Below are positions 10,605 through 25,000 of a stretch of 64,000 bases of DNA, piece after piece (the first letter of the stretch is position 1; each line of letters opens with the position of its first letter). Both the position numbers and the translations under genes were made by a program. The notes below the pieces were generated by a model. The model made no database searches. It was not told where the DNA came from and saw nothing but the letters and a program-made list of their open reading frames with translations. Source of the stretch: Actinopolyspora lacussalsi subsp. righensis (GTDB lineage: Bacteria; Actinomycetota; Actinomycetes; Mycobacteriales; Pseudonocardiaceae); NCBI RefSeq assembly GCF_900116555.1, contig NZ_FPAT01000004.1, positions 62,001 through 126,000 of the forward strand, in the 5' to 3' direction.

Positions 10605-11084
10605 TCAGTCCGCCCCCTCGGCCCGACTCCGCCGCGGCGGCTGCGCGCGCGAGGTTATCGCCAGCCGGTTCCAGCTGTTGATCCCCGTGGCGGCCCAGGT
10701 CAACACGGCCGCCTCCGCCTCGGAGAAAGTCTCGCGCACCCGCTGCCACACCTCGTCGTCGACGTGGCTCTCACTCACGAGGGTGACCGCCTCGGCCAGT
10801 TCCAGCGCCGCGCGCTCCCGCTCGGAGTAGAGCTCCACCTCCCGCCAGGCGGGCAGCACGTCGAGCCGTTGTTGGGAGATGCCGAGCTCGCGCGAGTCCG
10901 ACAGGTGCATGTCCAGGCAGAACGCGCAGCCGTTGAGCTGCGAGGCCCGGATCTTGACCAGTTCGTAGATCTCCTTCTCCACGCCGGTTCGTTTCAACTC
11001 CTCCTGGATCGACTGCTCCAGGTTCCGCATCGCCCGGTAGACCTCCGGGGTGGCTTCGGCGAGGTTCATGCGTTGTTCGGTCAT
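10605..11084 (-). CDS. carboxymuconolactone decarboxylase/AhpD-family protein
   Basis: A 159-residue member of the AhpD-like, all-helical redox family. The signature E-x11-C-x2-C-x3-H is complete: Glu41, Cys53, Cys56 (in GCAFCLDMH) and His60. This is the pattern of peroxidase or disulfide-reductase members rather than true carboxymuconolactone decarboxylases. It may reduce peroxides or organic hydroperoxides in the cytosol, but the substrate is unknown. It is divergent from the MocR regulator gene with 45 bases between start codons, so it is the most likely target of that regulator. A TAGATT box eight bases before the ATG suggests a leaderless transcript. Confidence 0.88.
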   Translation of the reverse strand: MTEQRMNLAEATPEVYRAMRNLEQSIQEELKRTGVEKEIYELVKIRASQLNGCAFCLDMHLSDSRELGISQQRLDVLPAWREVELYSERERAALELAEAVTLVSESHVDDEVWQRVRETFSEAEAAVLTWAATGINSWNRLAITSRAQPPRRSRAEGAD

Positions 11085-11153
11085 GGTGCGAATCTATGCA
11101 CTCGCGGGGCGCGGATATGGTCCAGTTCGATGCGTGACGACAGGTCCAGTTCG
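11085..11153. promoter_or_regulatory. divergent promoter with MocR direct repeats
   Basis: Two perfect copies of GGTCCAGTTCG at 11119-11129 and 11143-11153 are 24 bases apart, start to start. The first abuts the MocR start codon and the second lies inside the gene. Direct repeats are the usual operator form for MocR/GabR-type regulators. Both divergent genes have a -10-like box (TATGGT before mocR, TAGATT before the AhpD-like gene) just upstream of the ATG, consistent with leaderless mRNAs. Confidence 0.55.
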
Positions 11154-12548
11154 GATCGCTCCGGGACGGGTGGCATCGACCTCCACCTGGACCCGCGGGC
11201 GAGAGTGGGCAGCGGCGAGCTGGCGGCCTCACTGCGAACCGCGATCCGCGAGGACAGGCTCCCGCCGGGAAGCAGAGTTCCCTCCACCCGGGACCTGGCC
11301 GACGACCTCGGAGTGTCCCGGGGCACCGTCACCCGCGCCTACGAACTGCTCGTGGCCGAGGGGTTGCTCCTCACCCGACAGGGGGCCTCGACCGTCGTCG
11401 CCGACACCGAGCCCCCGATCCGCAGGCACGCCAGGGAGTCACCGGTCCGGCGACCCACCGACCTCCACTGGGACCTGCGCCCGGGGAAACCGGACCTGAG
11501 CATGTTCCCCCGTTCCGACTGGCTGGCCGCCCAGCGACGCGCGCTCCGCCACGTGCCCGCGGCTGAGCTCGACTACGGCCACCCGGCCGGCCATCCGCTG
11601 CTGCGGGAGGCGTTGGCCGAATACCTGGGGAGAGTTCGGGGAGTTCGCACCTCACCGGAACGGATCGCCGTGTTCGGCGGTTACGGCGAGGCCCTACGGG
11701 TCCTCGCGGAGGTGCTGCTGCGGCGCGGGACGCCTTCGGTGGACTTCGAGGACCCGTCGCTGCCGAAGTTGCGCGATATCGCGGGCGAGGCGGGTCTGCG
11801 GGTGAACGGGGTCCCGCTGGACGAGTCAGGCTTCGATCCGCGTGGTTCGCACAGCCCCGTCCTCGTGGTGACACCGGCACACCAGTACCCGCTGGGCGTG
11901 ACCATGTCCGCGGCACGACGCGCCGAACTGAGCAGGCTCGCGCGAACCGAGGACAGGCTGGTCGTCGAGGACGACTACGACGGTGAGTTCCGGTTCGACC
12001 GCGAACCGGTCGGGGCGCTGCAGCGGTGGGCACCGGAACAGGTGATCTACGCCGGAACGGCGAGCAAAACCCTGGCGCCCGGACTTCGGCTCGCCTGGCT
12101 GGCGCTGCCGGAGCGACTGGTGGAGCCGGTGCGCGAACGCAAGGCCGACGGCGACCGAACACCCCCGGTGACGGAACAACTCACCCTCGCCGAGATGCTG
12201 CGCTCCGGAAGCTACGATCAACATGTGCGGCGCTGCCGGGCCGGTTACGAGCGACGGCGACGGCGGATCGTGGCCGCGCTCACCGAATCCGAGGTGCGCC
12301 ACGAGCTGTATCCCGCGGGGATAGCGGCAGGCCTGCACCTGACGCTGCGACTGGCTCCGGAAGGGCTTTCCGAACAACGGGTGCTGCGACGACTGCGTCG
12401 GCACTCCGTGGCGGTGGAAGGTCTCGCCGAACACTGGATGGACGACCGGCGGCGACAGGAGGGTCTGGTGATCGGTTACGCCGCTCCGCCGGGACACGCG
12501 TTCGGGCCGGCGCTGCGAACGTTGTTACGTGTTCTGTCGGAGAGTTGA
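11130..12548 (+). CDS. MocR/GabR-family PLP-dependent transcriptional regulator
   Basis: A 472-residue fusion of a GntR winged helix-turn-helix (about residues 22-90, with PPGSRVPSTRDLADDLGVSR) and a type-I aminotransferase fold. The PLP-binding lysine is in GTASKTLAPGLR, and the VEDDYDGEFR motif of MocR proteins is present. Such proteins sense PLP or amino-acid derivatives and control a neighbouring gene, here probably the AhpD-like gene. The start was chosen at the ATG directly after a TATGGT box; a long upstream in-frame extension overlaps the divergent gene and is rejected. Typical family length. The effector is unknown. Confidence 0.9.
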   Translation: MRDDRSSSDRSGTGGIDLHLDPRARVGSGELAASLRTAIREDRLPPGSRVPSTRDLADDLGVSRGTVTRAYELLVAEGLLLTRQGASTVVADTEPPIRRHARESPVRRPTDLHWDLRPGKPDLSMFPRSDWLAAQRRALRHVPAAELDYGHPAGHPLLREALAEYLGRVRGVRTSPERIAVFGGYGEALRVLAEVLLRRGTPSVDFEDPSLPKLRDIAGEAGLRVNGVPLDESGFDPRGSHSPVLVVTPAHQYPLGVTMSAARRAELSRLARTEDRLVVEDDYDGEFRFDREPVGALQRWAPEQVIYAGTASKTLAPGLRLAWLALPERLVEPVRERKADGDRTPPVTEQLTLAEMLRSGSYDQHVRRCRAGYERRRRRIVAALTESEVRHELYPAGIAAGLHLTLRLAPEGLSEQRVLRRLRRHSVAVEGLAEHWMDDRRRQEGLVIGYAAPPGHAFGPALRTLLRVLSES

Positions 12549-12694
12549 ACCGGAAGTTCGAGGGCACGACGACGGAGCCGGGGCGTTGGTCATCAGGGCC
12601 GCTTCCCGCCGTGACTACGGCAGCACCGCACGAAGCAGTATCGAACAGGCGTTCTATCCTGACCTTTTTCGCTGGTGTGACCGAGAGAGGAAAC

Positions 12695-13198
12695 GTGAAC
12701 GAACAACAAGACGTGGCCACCGAGCAGCCCACCGCCGAGCAGAGCGCTCCGGAGCGGGAACAGCCCACCACCGAGCAGAACGTCACCGCCCAGGGCGTCA
12801 CTGAGCAGGGTGATACGGAGCAGGGTGATACGGAGCGGGGAACCGAGAACGCCGAGGCGAGCAACGGCAACGCGGAGCAGGGCACCCAGAAAAAGGCCAA
12901 GGGGCGCAAGCAGACCGGTGCGCGCAAGACACGTCAGGTGGAACTGACGCTGACGGTCAGTGGAACCGCCGAGGGCGAGTGGCAGGCCGATCTGACGCAC
13001 GCGGGCAAGAAGATCGTGCAGGGACTCCCGATCGCCGCCTCCGCCGTTTCCAAGGCGGCCGGTGAACTGCACGACGACATCTCGGAAGCGATCGAGTCGG
13101 TGCTTTCCGAGGCCCGCCAGCAGCACGAGGCCAGGCTGGCCGAGTTGGAGGCGGAACTGCAGCGGGTGCGCAAGACGCTGGAGGACCTGGAGAGCTGA
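12695..13198 (+). CDS. conserved hypothetical protein with Glu/Gln-rich N-terminus and C-terminal coiled coil
   Basis: A 167-residue protein starting at GTG after AGAGAGG. Residues 1-60 are Glu/Gln/Thr-rich and low in complexity. Residues 65-80 are a short Lys/Arg patch, and 80-115 read as beta strands (VELTLTVSGTAEGEWQADL). Residues 115-167 form an amphipathic helix or coiled coil (EARLAELEAELQRVRKTLEDLES). The layout resembles small actinobacterial DUF proteins that may bind nucleic acid through the basic patch. I do not recognise the family with certainty. It is transcribed alone, after mocR; a TATCCT box at 12655-12660 could be its -10. Confidence 0.7.
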   Translation: MNEQQDVATEQPTAEQSAPEREQPTTEQNVTAQGVTEQGDTEQGDTERGTENAEASNGNAEQGTQKKAKGRKQTGARKTRQVELTLTVSGTAEGEWQADLTHAGKKIVQGLPIAASAVSKAAGELHDDISEAIESVLSEARQQHEARLAELEAELQRVRKTLEDLES

Positions 13199-13246
13199 CC
13201 TCCGCTGACCGGTGAAGTACTTCCGGTCGGCCTGCCGGAATCCGCA

Positions 13247-13354
13247 CTCGGCGGAACCTCCGGTGCGGCTCTCGCTCCGGGGAGGCCCGACATCGGGTAG
13301 CGACCTACACAACGTCGGGCCTTCCTCGCGAGAGCCGCACCGGAGAACCCGCGG
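13247..13354 (+). repeat. 108-base cruciform-forming element, copy A
   Basis: A 17-bp perfect outer stem (CTCCGGTGCGGCTCTCG at 13258-13274 with its complement at 13329-13345) encloses a 9-bp inner stem (AGGCCCGAC at 13283-13291, GTCGGGCCT at 13314-13322) and a 22-base loop. Copy B at 57576-57683 has the same length and 103 of 108 identical bases by hand count; a decayed copy C is at 5484-5561. It lies between a hypothetical gene and the 3' end of rpoC, both transcribed towards it. No transposase is nearby. Confidence 0.75.
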
Positions 13355-13681
13355 TCGGTACCGCTGCGAGGGTGGTTGGAGTTCGGCCTGCGGGGTCGGG
13401 GCTCGGACCACGGGCGTGGTGGGAGTCTGGCCCGCGAGGGTGGTCGGAGCTGGTCACCCCGTCGAAGAGTCCGGGCGATTACGCGGGAAATCGACGGATC
13501 GAACGACGCCGACCAGTTACGGCTACGCGGCCCGCACCGCCGCGGGTTCTCACGGGTCGTCTCGCGAGGACAGCCTCGACGTGGCGTAGTAACTACTCGA
13601 TGTCGAGGATCCCGCAGCGAGACGGCCCATGAGGTTCCGCCACCGGCACCGGCACGCGAACCGCCCCCGAAGCTTCACAAC

Positions 13682-13717
13682 AAAAAGCTCCCTGCTCGGA
13701 GGAGACGAGCAGGGAGC
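13682..13717 (-). terminator. rho-independent terminator of rpoBC
   Basis: A perfect 12-bp stem (GCTCCCTGCTCG at 13687-13698, CGAGCAGGGAGC at 13706-13717) with a 7-base loop, followed on the minus strand by TTTTTGTTG. It ends the rpoB-rpoC transcript. Confidence 0.9.
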
Positions 13718-13730
13718 CTGGCGACCACGA

Positions 13731-13764
13731 CGGTGCGCCGAACACTTCCCGGTTCGGCGCACCG
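13731..13764. terminator. second hairpin downstream of rpoC
   Basis: A 13-bp perfect inverted repeat CGGTGCGCCGAAC with complement GTTCGGCGCACCG and an 8-base loop, between the rpoC stop and the main terminator. There is no U-tract on the minus side, so it may stabilise or assist termination. Confidence 0.6.
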
Positions 13765-13771
13765 TTTCGCG

Positions 13772-17683
<3,912 letters not shown>

Positions 17684-17775
17684 GTCGGATCTTCTCCCTT
17701 TGTTGGGTGTGTGCCGGGTGGACGTGGGGCCGGTTCGCGGCGGCCACGGCGGGCTGCCGCGAACCGGCGACGAGG

Positions 17776-20700
17776 TCAGTTGACGACGTCGTCGACCGAG
17801 GGGGCCTCGTTCTTGGACAGGTTGATGCCGAGGTTGGCCGCCGCGCGTTCGAGGTCCTCGTCGTCACCGTCCCGCATCTCGATGGCGGCACCGTCGCTGG
17901 AGAGCACCTCGACGTTCAGGCACAGCGACTGCAACTCCTTGAGCAGCACCTTGAACGACTCCGGAATACCCGGTTCTGGGATGTTCTCACCCTTGACGAC
18001 CGCTTCGTAGACCTTGACGCGACCGAGCACGTCGTCGGACTTGATCGTCAGCAGTTCCTGCAGCGTGTAGGCGGCACCGTAGGCCTGCATCGCCCAGCAC
18101 TCCATCTCACCGAAGCGCTGGCCACCGAACTGGGCCTTACCGCCCAGCGGCTGCTGGGTGATCATCGAGTACGGCCCGGTCGACCGTGCGTGGATCTTGT
18201 CATCCACCAGGTGCAGCAGCTTGAGGATGTACATGTAGCCGACCGCCACGCGGTGCGGGTACGGCTCCCCGCTGCGCCCGTCGATCAGCATCGCCTTGCC
18301 GTCGCCGTCCACGACGCGCTCCCCGTCGCGGTTCGGCCTCGTCGACGACAGCAGACCGGTGATCTCCTCCTCGCGAGCACCGTCGAAGACCGGGCTGGCG
18401 GTCTTGGTACCCGGCTCGACGTCGTAGAGCTCCTCGGGGATCTTCTTCGCCCAGTCCGGATCCCCGTCGATCGACCACCCCTGCGAGGCGATCCAGCCGA
18501 GATGGGTCTCCAGGACCTGCCCGATGTTCATACGCCGCGGCACACCGTGGGTGTTGAGGATGATGTCCATCGGGGTGCCGTCCTTGGTGAACGGCATGTC
18601 CTCGATCGGCAGGATCTTGCCGATAACACCCTTGTTGCCGTGCCTACCGGCGAGCTTGTCACCGTCCTGGATCTTGCTCTTCTGGGCCACGTAGACCCGG
18701 ACGAGCTCGTTGACCCCGGGCGGCAGCTCGTCGTCCTCCTCGCGGTTGAACACGCGGACGCCGATGACCTTGCCGGTCTCACCGTGCGGCACCTTCAGCG
18801 AGGTGTCCCTGACCTCCCTGGCCTTCTCCCCGAAGATCGCGCGGAGCAGCCGCTCCTCCGGGGTCAGCTCGGTCTCACCCTTGGGAGTGACCTTGCCGAC
18901 GAGGATGTCGCCGCCCTGCACCTCGGCACCGATGCGGACGATGCCGCGCTCGTCGAGGTCGGAGAGCACGTCCTCGGAGACGTTCGGGATGTCCCTGGTG
19001 ATCTCCTCGGAGCCCAGCTTGGTGTCGCGGGCGTCGACCTCGTGCTCCTCGATGTGGATCGAGGTGAGCACGTCGTCCTGCACCAGCCGCTGGGAGAGGA
19101 TGATCGCGTCCTCGTAGTTGTGCCCCTCCCACGGCATGATGCCGACGAGCAGGTTCTTGCCCAGCGCCATCTCGCCGTCCTCGGTCGAGGGACCGTCGGC
19201 GATGACCTGCCCTGCCTCGACCCGGTCGCCCTCGTTGACGATGGGCTTCTGGTTGATGCAGGTCCCGTGGTTGGACCGGGCGAATTTCTGCAACCGGTAG
19301 GTACGCCGGTTGCCGTCGTCGTCCATGATCGTGAGGTAGTCGGCGCACAGGTCCTCGACGACACCCGCCTTCTCCGCGGTGATGACGTTGCCCGCGTCGA
19401 CGGCGGCACGGAGCTCCATGCCGGTACCGACGAGCGGGGACTCGCTGCGCAGCAGCGGAACCGCCTGCCGCTGCATGTTGGCACCCATCAGGGCGCGGTT
19501 GGCGTCGTCGTGCTCCAGGAACGGCAGCATCGCCGTGGCCGCCGAGACCATCTGACGCGGCGAGACGTCCATGTACTCGATCTCGGTGGGGGCGAGCAGC
19601 TCGACCTCGCCGCCCTTGCGCCTACCGAGCACACGGTCCTCGAGGAAGTTGCCGTCGTCGTCGATCGGCGTATTGGCCTGCGCCTTGGTGTAGCGGTCCT
19701 CCTCGTCGGCGGTGAGGTAGTCCACCTGGTCGGTGACCACACCGTCGACCACCTTGCGGTAGGGCGTCTCGATGAACCCGAACGGATTGACCCGGCCGAA
19801 GGTGGCCAGCGAACCGATCAGACCGATGTTCGGCCCTTCCGGCGTCTCGATCGGGCACATCCGGCCGTAGTGCGAAGGGTGGACGTCACGAACCTCGACG
19901 CCCGCACGCTCCCTGGAGAGACCACCCGGCCCCAGTGCCGAGAGCCTGCGCTTGTGCGTCAGGCCGGCCAGGGGGTTGGTCTGGTCCATGAACTGGGAGA
20001 GCTGCGAGGTGCCGAAGAACTCCTTGATCGCGGCGACGACCGGGCGAATGTTGATCAGTGTCTGCGGTGTGATCGCCTCGACGTCCTGGGTCGTCATGCG
20101 CTCGCGGACGACGCGTTCCATCCGGGAGAGGCCGACCCGCACCTGGTTCTGGATCAGCTCGCCCACGGTGCGCAGCCTGCGGTTACCGAAGTGATCGATG
20201 TCGTCGAGCTCGACCGGGACGTCGTTGTCCTCGGAGCCCATCGAGTTCTCGCCCGCGTGCAGCCGGACCAGGTACTCGATGGTGGTGGCGATGTCGTCGT
20301 GCGTGAGCACGCCCGAGGTGAACGGCAGGTCGATGCCGAGCTTCTTGTTGACCTTGTAGCGGCCGACGCGGGCGAGGTCGTAACGCTTCTCCTTGAAGAA
20401 GAGGTTCTCCAGCAGCGTCTGCGCGCTCTCCTTCGTCGGCGGCTCGCCGGGGCGCAGTTTGCGGTAGATGTCCAGCAGGGCCTCGTCCTGGCCCGAGGTG
20501 TGGTCCTTCTCCAGGGTCGACAGCATCGTCTCGGAGAAGCCGAACCGCTCGCGGATACCCTCGGCGGTCCATCCCAGCGCCTTGAGCAGGACGGTGACCG
20601 GCTGCCTGCGCTTGCGGTCGATCCGCACACCGACGGTGTCGCGCTTGTCGACGTCGAACTCCAGCCAGGCACCCCTGCTCGGGATGATCTTCGCGCTGTA

Positions 20701-21258
20701 GACGTCCTTGTCGGTCGACTTGTCGACGGTCTGGTCGAAGTAAACGCCGGGCGACCGGACCAGCTGCGAGACCACGACACGCTCGGTGCCGTTGATGATG
20801 AAGGTGCCCTTGTCGCTCATCACGGGGAAGTCCCCCATGAAGACGGTCTGGCTCTTGATCTCGCCCGTCGTCTGGTTTATGAACTCCGCCGTGACGAACA
20901 GCGGAGCCGCGTAGGTCATGTCCTTGTCCTTGCACTCCTCGATGGAGGCCTTGACCTCATCGAACCGCGGGTCGGAAAAGGACAGCGACATGGAGCCCGA
21001 GAAGTCCTCGATCGGGGAGATCTCGTTGAGGACCTCTCCCAGACCACCAACGGGCATTTCCTCGCCGGCATCGACCCGGCGCTGGAACCAGGCCTCGTCA
21101 CCGACGAGCCATTCGAAGGATTGGACCTGCAGATCGAGCAGGTCTGGTACTTCCAGCGGCTCACGGATCTTCTCGAATGAGACCCGCCTGGGGGCCCCAG
21201 GGATCCCCCTCGTGAAGTTGGAAGCTGCAGAGACCTTGGTCGCGCGGGAGACTGCCAA
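17776..21258 (-). CDS. rpoB: DNA-directed RNA polymerase subunit beta
   Basis: A 1160-residue RNA polymerase subunit starting at TTG, as in mycobacterial rpoB, after AAGGACG. The rifampicin region is near residues 416-447. Asp425, His435 and Ser440 (E. coli 516, 526, 531) are wild type, but Thr427 and Ala431 replace the usual Asn518 and Ser522. Other conserved blocks ([18 protein letters not shown], the [16 protein letters not shown] region, [18 protein letters not shown]) are complete. It is the first gene of the rpoBC operon, preceded by a predicted TTGACA promoter. Confidence 0.98.
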   Translation of the reverse strand: MAVSRATKVSAASNFTRGIPGAPRRVSFEKIREPLEVPDLLDLQVQSFEWLVGDEAWFQRRVDAGEEMPVGGLGEVLNEISPIEDFSGSMSLSFSDPRFDEVKASIEECKDKDMTYAAPLFVTAEFINQTTGEIKSQTVFMGDFPVMSDKGTFIINGTERVVVSQLVRSPGVYFDQTVDKSTDKDVYSAKIIPSRGAWLEFDVDKRDTVGVRIDRKRRQPVTVLLKALGWTAEGIRERFGFSETMLSTLEKDHTSGQDEALLDIYRKLRPGEPPTKESAQTLLENLFFKEKRYDLARVGRYKVNKKLGIDLPFTSGVLTHDDIATTIEYLVRLHAGENSMGSEDNDVPVELDDIDHFGNRRLRTVGELIQNQVRVGLSRMERVVRERMTTQDVEAITPQTLINIRPVVAAIKEFFGTSQLSQFMDQTNPLAGLTHKRRLSALGPGGLSRERAGVEVRDVHPSHYGRMCPIETPEGPNIGLIGSLATFGRVNPFGFIETPYRKVVDGVVTDQVDYLTADEEDRYTKAQANTPIDDDGNFLEDRVLGRRKGGEVELLAPTEIEYMDVSPRQMVSAATAMLPFLEHDDANRALMGANMQRQAVPLLRSESPLVGTGMELRAAVDAGNVITAEKAGVVEDLCADYLTIMDDDGNRRTYRLQKFARSNHGTCINQKPIVNEGDRVEAGQVIADGPSTEDGEMALGKNLLVGIMPWEGHNYEDAIILSQRLVQDDVLTSIHIEEHEVDARDTKLGSEEITRDIPNVSEDVLSDLDERGIVRIGAEVQGGDILVGKVTPKGETELTPEERLLRAIFGEKAREVRDTSLKVPHGETGKVIGVRVFNREEDDELPPGVNELVRVYVAQKSKIQDGDKLAGRHGNKGVIGKILPIEDMPFTKDGTPMDIILNTHGVPRRMNIGQVLETHLGWIASQGWSIDGDPDWAKKIPEELYDVEPGTKTASPVFDGAREEEITGLLSSTRPNRDGERVVDGDGKAMLIDGRSGEPYPHRVAVGYMYILKLLHLVDDKIHARSTGPYSMITQQPLGGKAQFGGQRFGEMECWAMQAYGAAYTLQELLTIKSDDVLGRVKVYEAVVKGENIPEPGIPESFKVLLKELQSLCLNVEVLSSDGAAIEMRDGDDEDLERAAANLGINLSKNEAPSVDDVVN

Positions 21259-21310
21259 GATGCGTCCTTCCGGGACTCTGAACTGGCTGCAACCGCTTCC
21301 GGAGCGTTGG

Positions 21311-21340
21311 GTGTAAGTGTCCGGATAGCACGGCTGTCAA
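21311..21340 (-). promoter_or_regulatory. predicted rpoB promoter
   Basis: On the minus strand a consensus -35 TTGACA (21335-21340) is followed after 18 bases by TTACAC (21311-21316). It would place the transcript start about 45 bases before the TTG start of rpoB. The -10 is imperfect. Confidence 0.45.
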
Positions 21341-22030
21341 GGGTGCAATGGCGCCCGCAATCCGGAAAACCCCAGCGCAGGGGTCCATTACTGAGTCCTC
21401 AGGCCAGGGAACGGAGAATGCGGGCAGCGCAACGTAGCAGTCTAGCGCGCGTGTCGCCCGCTGTCGAGAGGGGGCCAGTACTGGCCGCCCCGATGATCAC
21501 CGCATCACCCGCTGGTTCATCTCCTGCGTCGTCCGCTCCGGCGTCTGCCGGGAACAAGCGTGACCTCCCGGAGGCCGTGAGTCAAGAGCTCCACACCGCA
21601 TCACTCTCCCGACGGAAAACAGGATCACTCGATGTGGTTAGGAACCACTCCGTGCGCTGCTGCTGTCACGGTACGCCGCGATCGGAGTCACATCGTCCGC
21701 GCCTCCACCTTTCGACGAGTGGCGACCACGAGGCCCACTCGGGACGCGCGCTCGGGACGCGCGAGGTGTCCGCCGCCCTACCGGACCCGCCTCCCGACGG
21801 CGCTCGAACACCGGAAAAACGTTGCGTATTCCCACAGTGCGGACAATCGACGCGAATTTTTGACCGATACCCCGGCGAAGCCGCACGGGACGCTCGTATC
21901 GTCTGCAGCGAGCAGCGGGCATGGCACGATCGAGATGTGACCGTGCGGAATCATGATCCTACTCTATGGACGCTGCCGGCCTCCAGGAGCCGGCCCCGGT
22001 TTCGCACCGGCGGTGACACGGGAGAACAGG
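21341..22030. other. intergenic region between rpoB and the CHAT gene
   Basis: No credible gene was found in this 690-base divergent spacer. It holds GCGTGTCGCCCG at 21449-21460, a short match to the rpsJ/rpsL leader motif. The part near 21780-21960 is AT-richer and contains TTGACC at 21860-21865, but no matching -10 was found for the CHAT gene. Confidence 0.4.
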
Positions 22031-25000
22031 ATGGACAACAAGGTGAACCAGCAGGACCGAACCCCCCGGGACGACCGGACCGAACGTCCGACGCCGGAAC
22101 AGGGGGCGAGCGGCACCGGAAACAGCTGGTTCACCAACGAGGCGGACGAGCCCCCATCATCCGAGCAGCCGGGACAGCGAGAACCGGAGCAGCGAGAGCC
22201 GCGGCAGCAACAGCCACAACAGCAGCAGGGCACGGCCGCCCCCCATCCGGCAGCCGCTCATTCGACAGCCACCCATTCGGCAGCCGCTCGTGCCGCCGCC
22301 CCCCGTTCGACGGAGCAGGACGCCGAACAGCGATACGCGGACGCGCTCGCCGCGCTCAACCGGATGATGAGCACCTTCGACTTCAAGGAACTGTCCTGGG
22401 TCACCGAGGTGCTGCGCGCCACGGCCGGAGCACTGCCGGAGCAGGACCCCTCTCGTCCCGGGGTACTCAACAATCTGGGAAGCGCCGCCCAGCTCGCGCA
22501 CCTCGCCTCCGGTGATCTCGCGCACCTGGAGGACGCGGTGACCTATTACCGCTCCGCCGCGGAGGCGGCGAGCAGCGACGATCCGGACGTGGTCCTCTAC
22601 CTGAGCAACCTGGCACTGGCACTGACCGACTGCGCCGGCCGCAAGGGCTCGGCCGAGCAGGCCGTCGAGGCGGTCGACGTCGCCCGGCTCGGGGTCGAGC
22701 GCACCGGCACGGCCGGGGCGGGGGGCACGGACTCCGACTCGGCGGACCTGCCGCGCCATCGGGACACCGCGCTGATCAGGTTGGGAAACGCGCTGAAACT
22801 GCACGCCAGGCTCGCGGCCGACAACGACTCGGACGACGAGTCGATCGAGGTCTTCCAGGCCGCGCTGCGGGAGTCGAGCGGCCAGGACGGTGCGCAACGT
22901 CCCGAGGGCCCGGACCTGATGATCAGCCTCGGCTCGGCACTGCTGCGCAGACACGAGCGAACCACCGATCCGAACGACCTCGACGAGGGGATCAAGTACC
23001 TGCGCACCGGCGTGGGGATGCTCCCGGACGGACAGCACCGCCGTTGGATGCTGCTGCGGTTCGCGGAGGCGCTGCGATTGCGCTACCGCCAGCGGGGGGA
23101 CCTGACCGATCTGCAATCGGCGATCAACGAGCTGTTCGGGGTGCTCGACGACCTGGAGTCGGGCAACCCGGTGCTGGGCAAACTGATCTGGAACCTCACC
23201 TCGGCGACGGTGGAGCACCTGGACAGCAGCGGCGAGTCCGGCAATCTCTACCGCGCGTTGAAAACGATCAGCCCGGTGATGCGCAACCTGGCCACCGACG
23301 ATCCGAACCGGGCCGTGGCGCTGGCGAGCTACGGAGCGCTGGCCCGCAGGCACTACATGCACGCGGGCAACACCGCGGCGCTGGACACCGCCGTGGCCGC
23401 GGGTGAGGCGGCGCTGGATGCCGAGACCACGGCGCCCAAGCGCTGCGCGGTCCTCAACTCGCTGGCCTCCACACTGATCACGCGGTTCGAGCGGGCGGGC
23501 CAGCAGTCCGACCTGGATCGCGCCCACGCCGCCGCCAGTGAGGCGCTGCAGGACTCCGAACAGCGCACCGCGCCGCAGTACACCGCCTACGCGCAGCTGG
23601 GTGTGGTGTCCACGCACCAGCACCGGCTGAACTCGCGCAACGACGAGTTGGAAACGGCGATCGAGATGTTCGACAGGGCGCTGATCGCCATGCCGGACTC
23701 GGCACCGGAACGCGTCACGGTCGCCACCCATCTCGGCCGCGCGCTGCAGACCCTGCACCGCCGCACCGGCAGGCGGAAGCTGTACCGGTGGGCTCGCAGA
23801 ACGCTGACCGAGGCGGCCACACTGCCGACCGGCCCGGCCGATCAGCGCCTCAAGGCCGCCAACCTGTGCGGCAGGCTCGCGGCGCAGGCGCACCGCTGGT
23901 CCGAGGCACTCGAATCGTTCACGCTGGCCGTCGAGCTGCTTCCGCTGGTCACACAGGGCAAGCGCGCGGTGGCGACCCCGACGGTGCAGCGCCGCTGGGC
24001 CCATGTGACCGCCGACGCGGCGGCCTGCGCGATCGAGGTGGGCAAACCGGAGCGGGCCGTGGAGCTGCTGGAGCACGGGCGTGCGGCGCTGCTTTCCGAG
24101 CTGATGCCCGCGGGCAGCGAGCTCGGGCAACTCAACCTGACCCATCCGGATCTGGCCACCGACGCGGTGCGGCTGCGCAGGCTGCTGGACCGCCACCCCG
24201 AGGAGCCGATCCTCGGCGGGGTGGACGTCATCGACGACGTGCGGCGCAGGCGCTGGCTGGCGGACACCTGGGACGAGTTGCTCGACGAGATCCGGAACGA
24301 GTCCGGCGGTGATCGGATGCGGCCGTGGTCCTTCGACACCCTGGCAACGGCCGCCGACGAGGGCGCGGTCGTGCTGATCAACCTGAGCGAGTTCCGTTCG
24401 GACGCGGTGATCGTCTTCGGTGGTCGTGCCCTGGTGGTCCGGCTGCCCGGTGTGACACCGGAGCTGGCCGAGGAGCACGCTGCCTCCGCGCTGAACGCGG
24501 CGCAGCAGGCACAGCGCACGGCCGACACCGAACGCACCCTCGGTATGACGCTGGACTGGCTGTGGCAGCACGTCACACGCCCGGTGCTGGAGCGGATGGG
24601 ATACACCCGCACACCGCCCCAGGGAGCGCGGTGGCCCAGGCTGTGGTGGAGCACGCAGGGTGCCGCGGCCTTCCTCCCGCTGCACGCGGCGACCTCGACC
24701 GGCGGGGACAGCGCGTTGGACCGCGTGGTGTCCTCGCACACGCCGGGACTGCGCGTGCTGCTGACTACCAAGCGGCGGCGGGAGCGGACCGGTGCCGACA
24801 CGGCGCTGATCGCGGGCCCCTCCGACGAGCGGACTCCCGACCAACCGGGCAGGATCCCGGCACGGCACTGGTCCTCGGCGACCGCCATGTCGGAGCGCGA
24901 CCACACCGCCGACGACGTGTTCGCCGCGTTCGGGCACCACCAGCTGATCCACGTCTGCGAACCGAGCACGCAGCACGCCGCCCAACCCGCCGCCGGACTG

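Noticed and set aside
17707-21180. Plus-strand open frame of 1157 codons across rpoB
   Set aside because: Antisense shadow of rpoB with no ribosome site or domain; rpoB itself is unmistakable.
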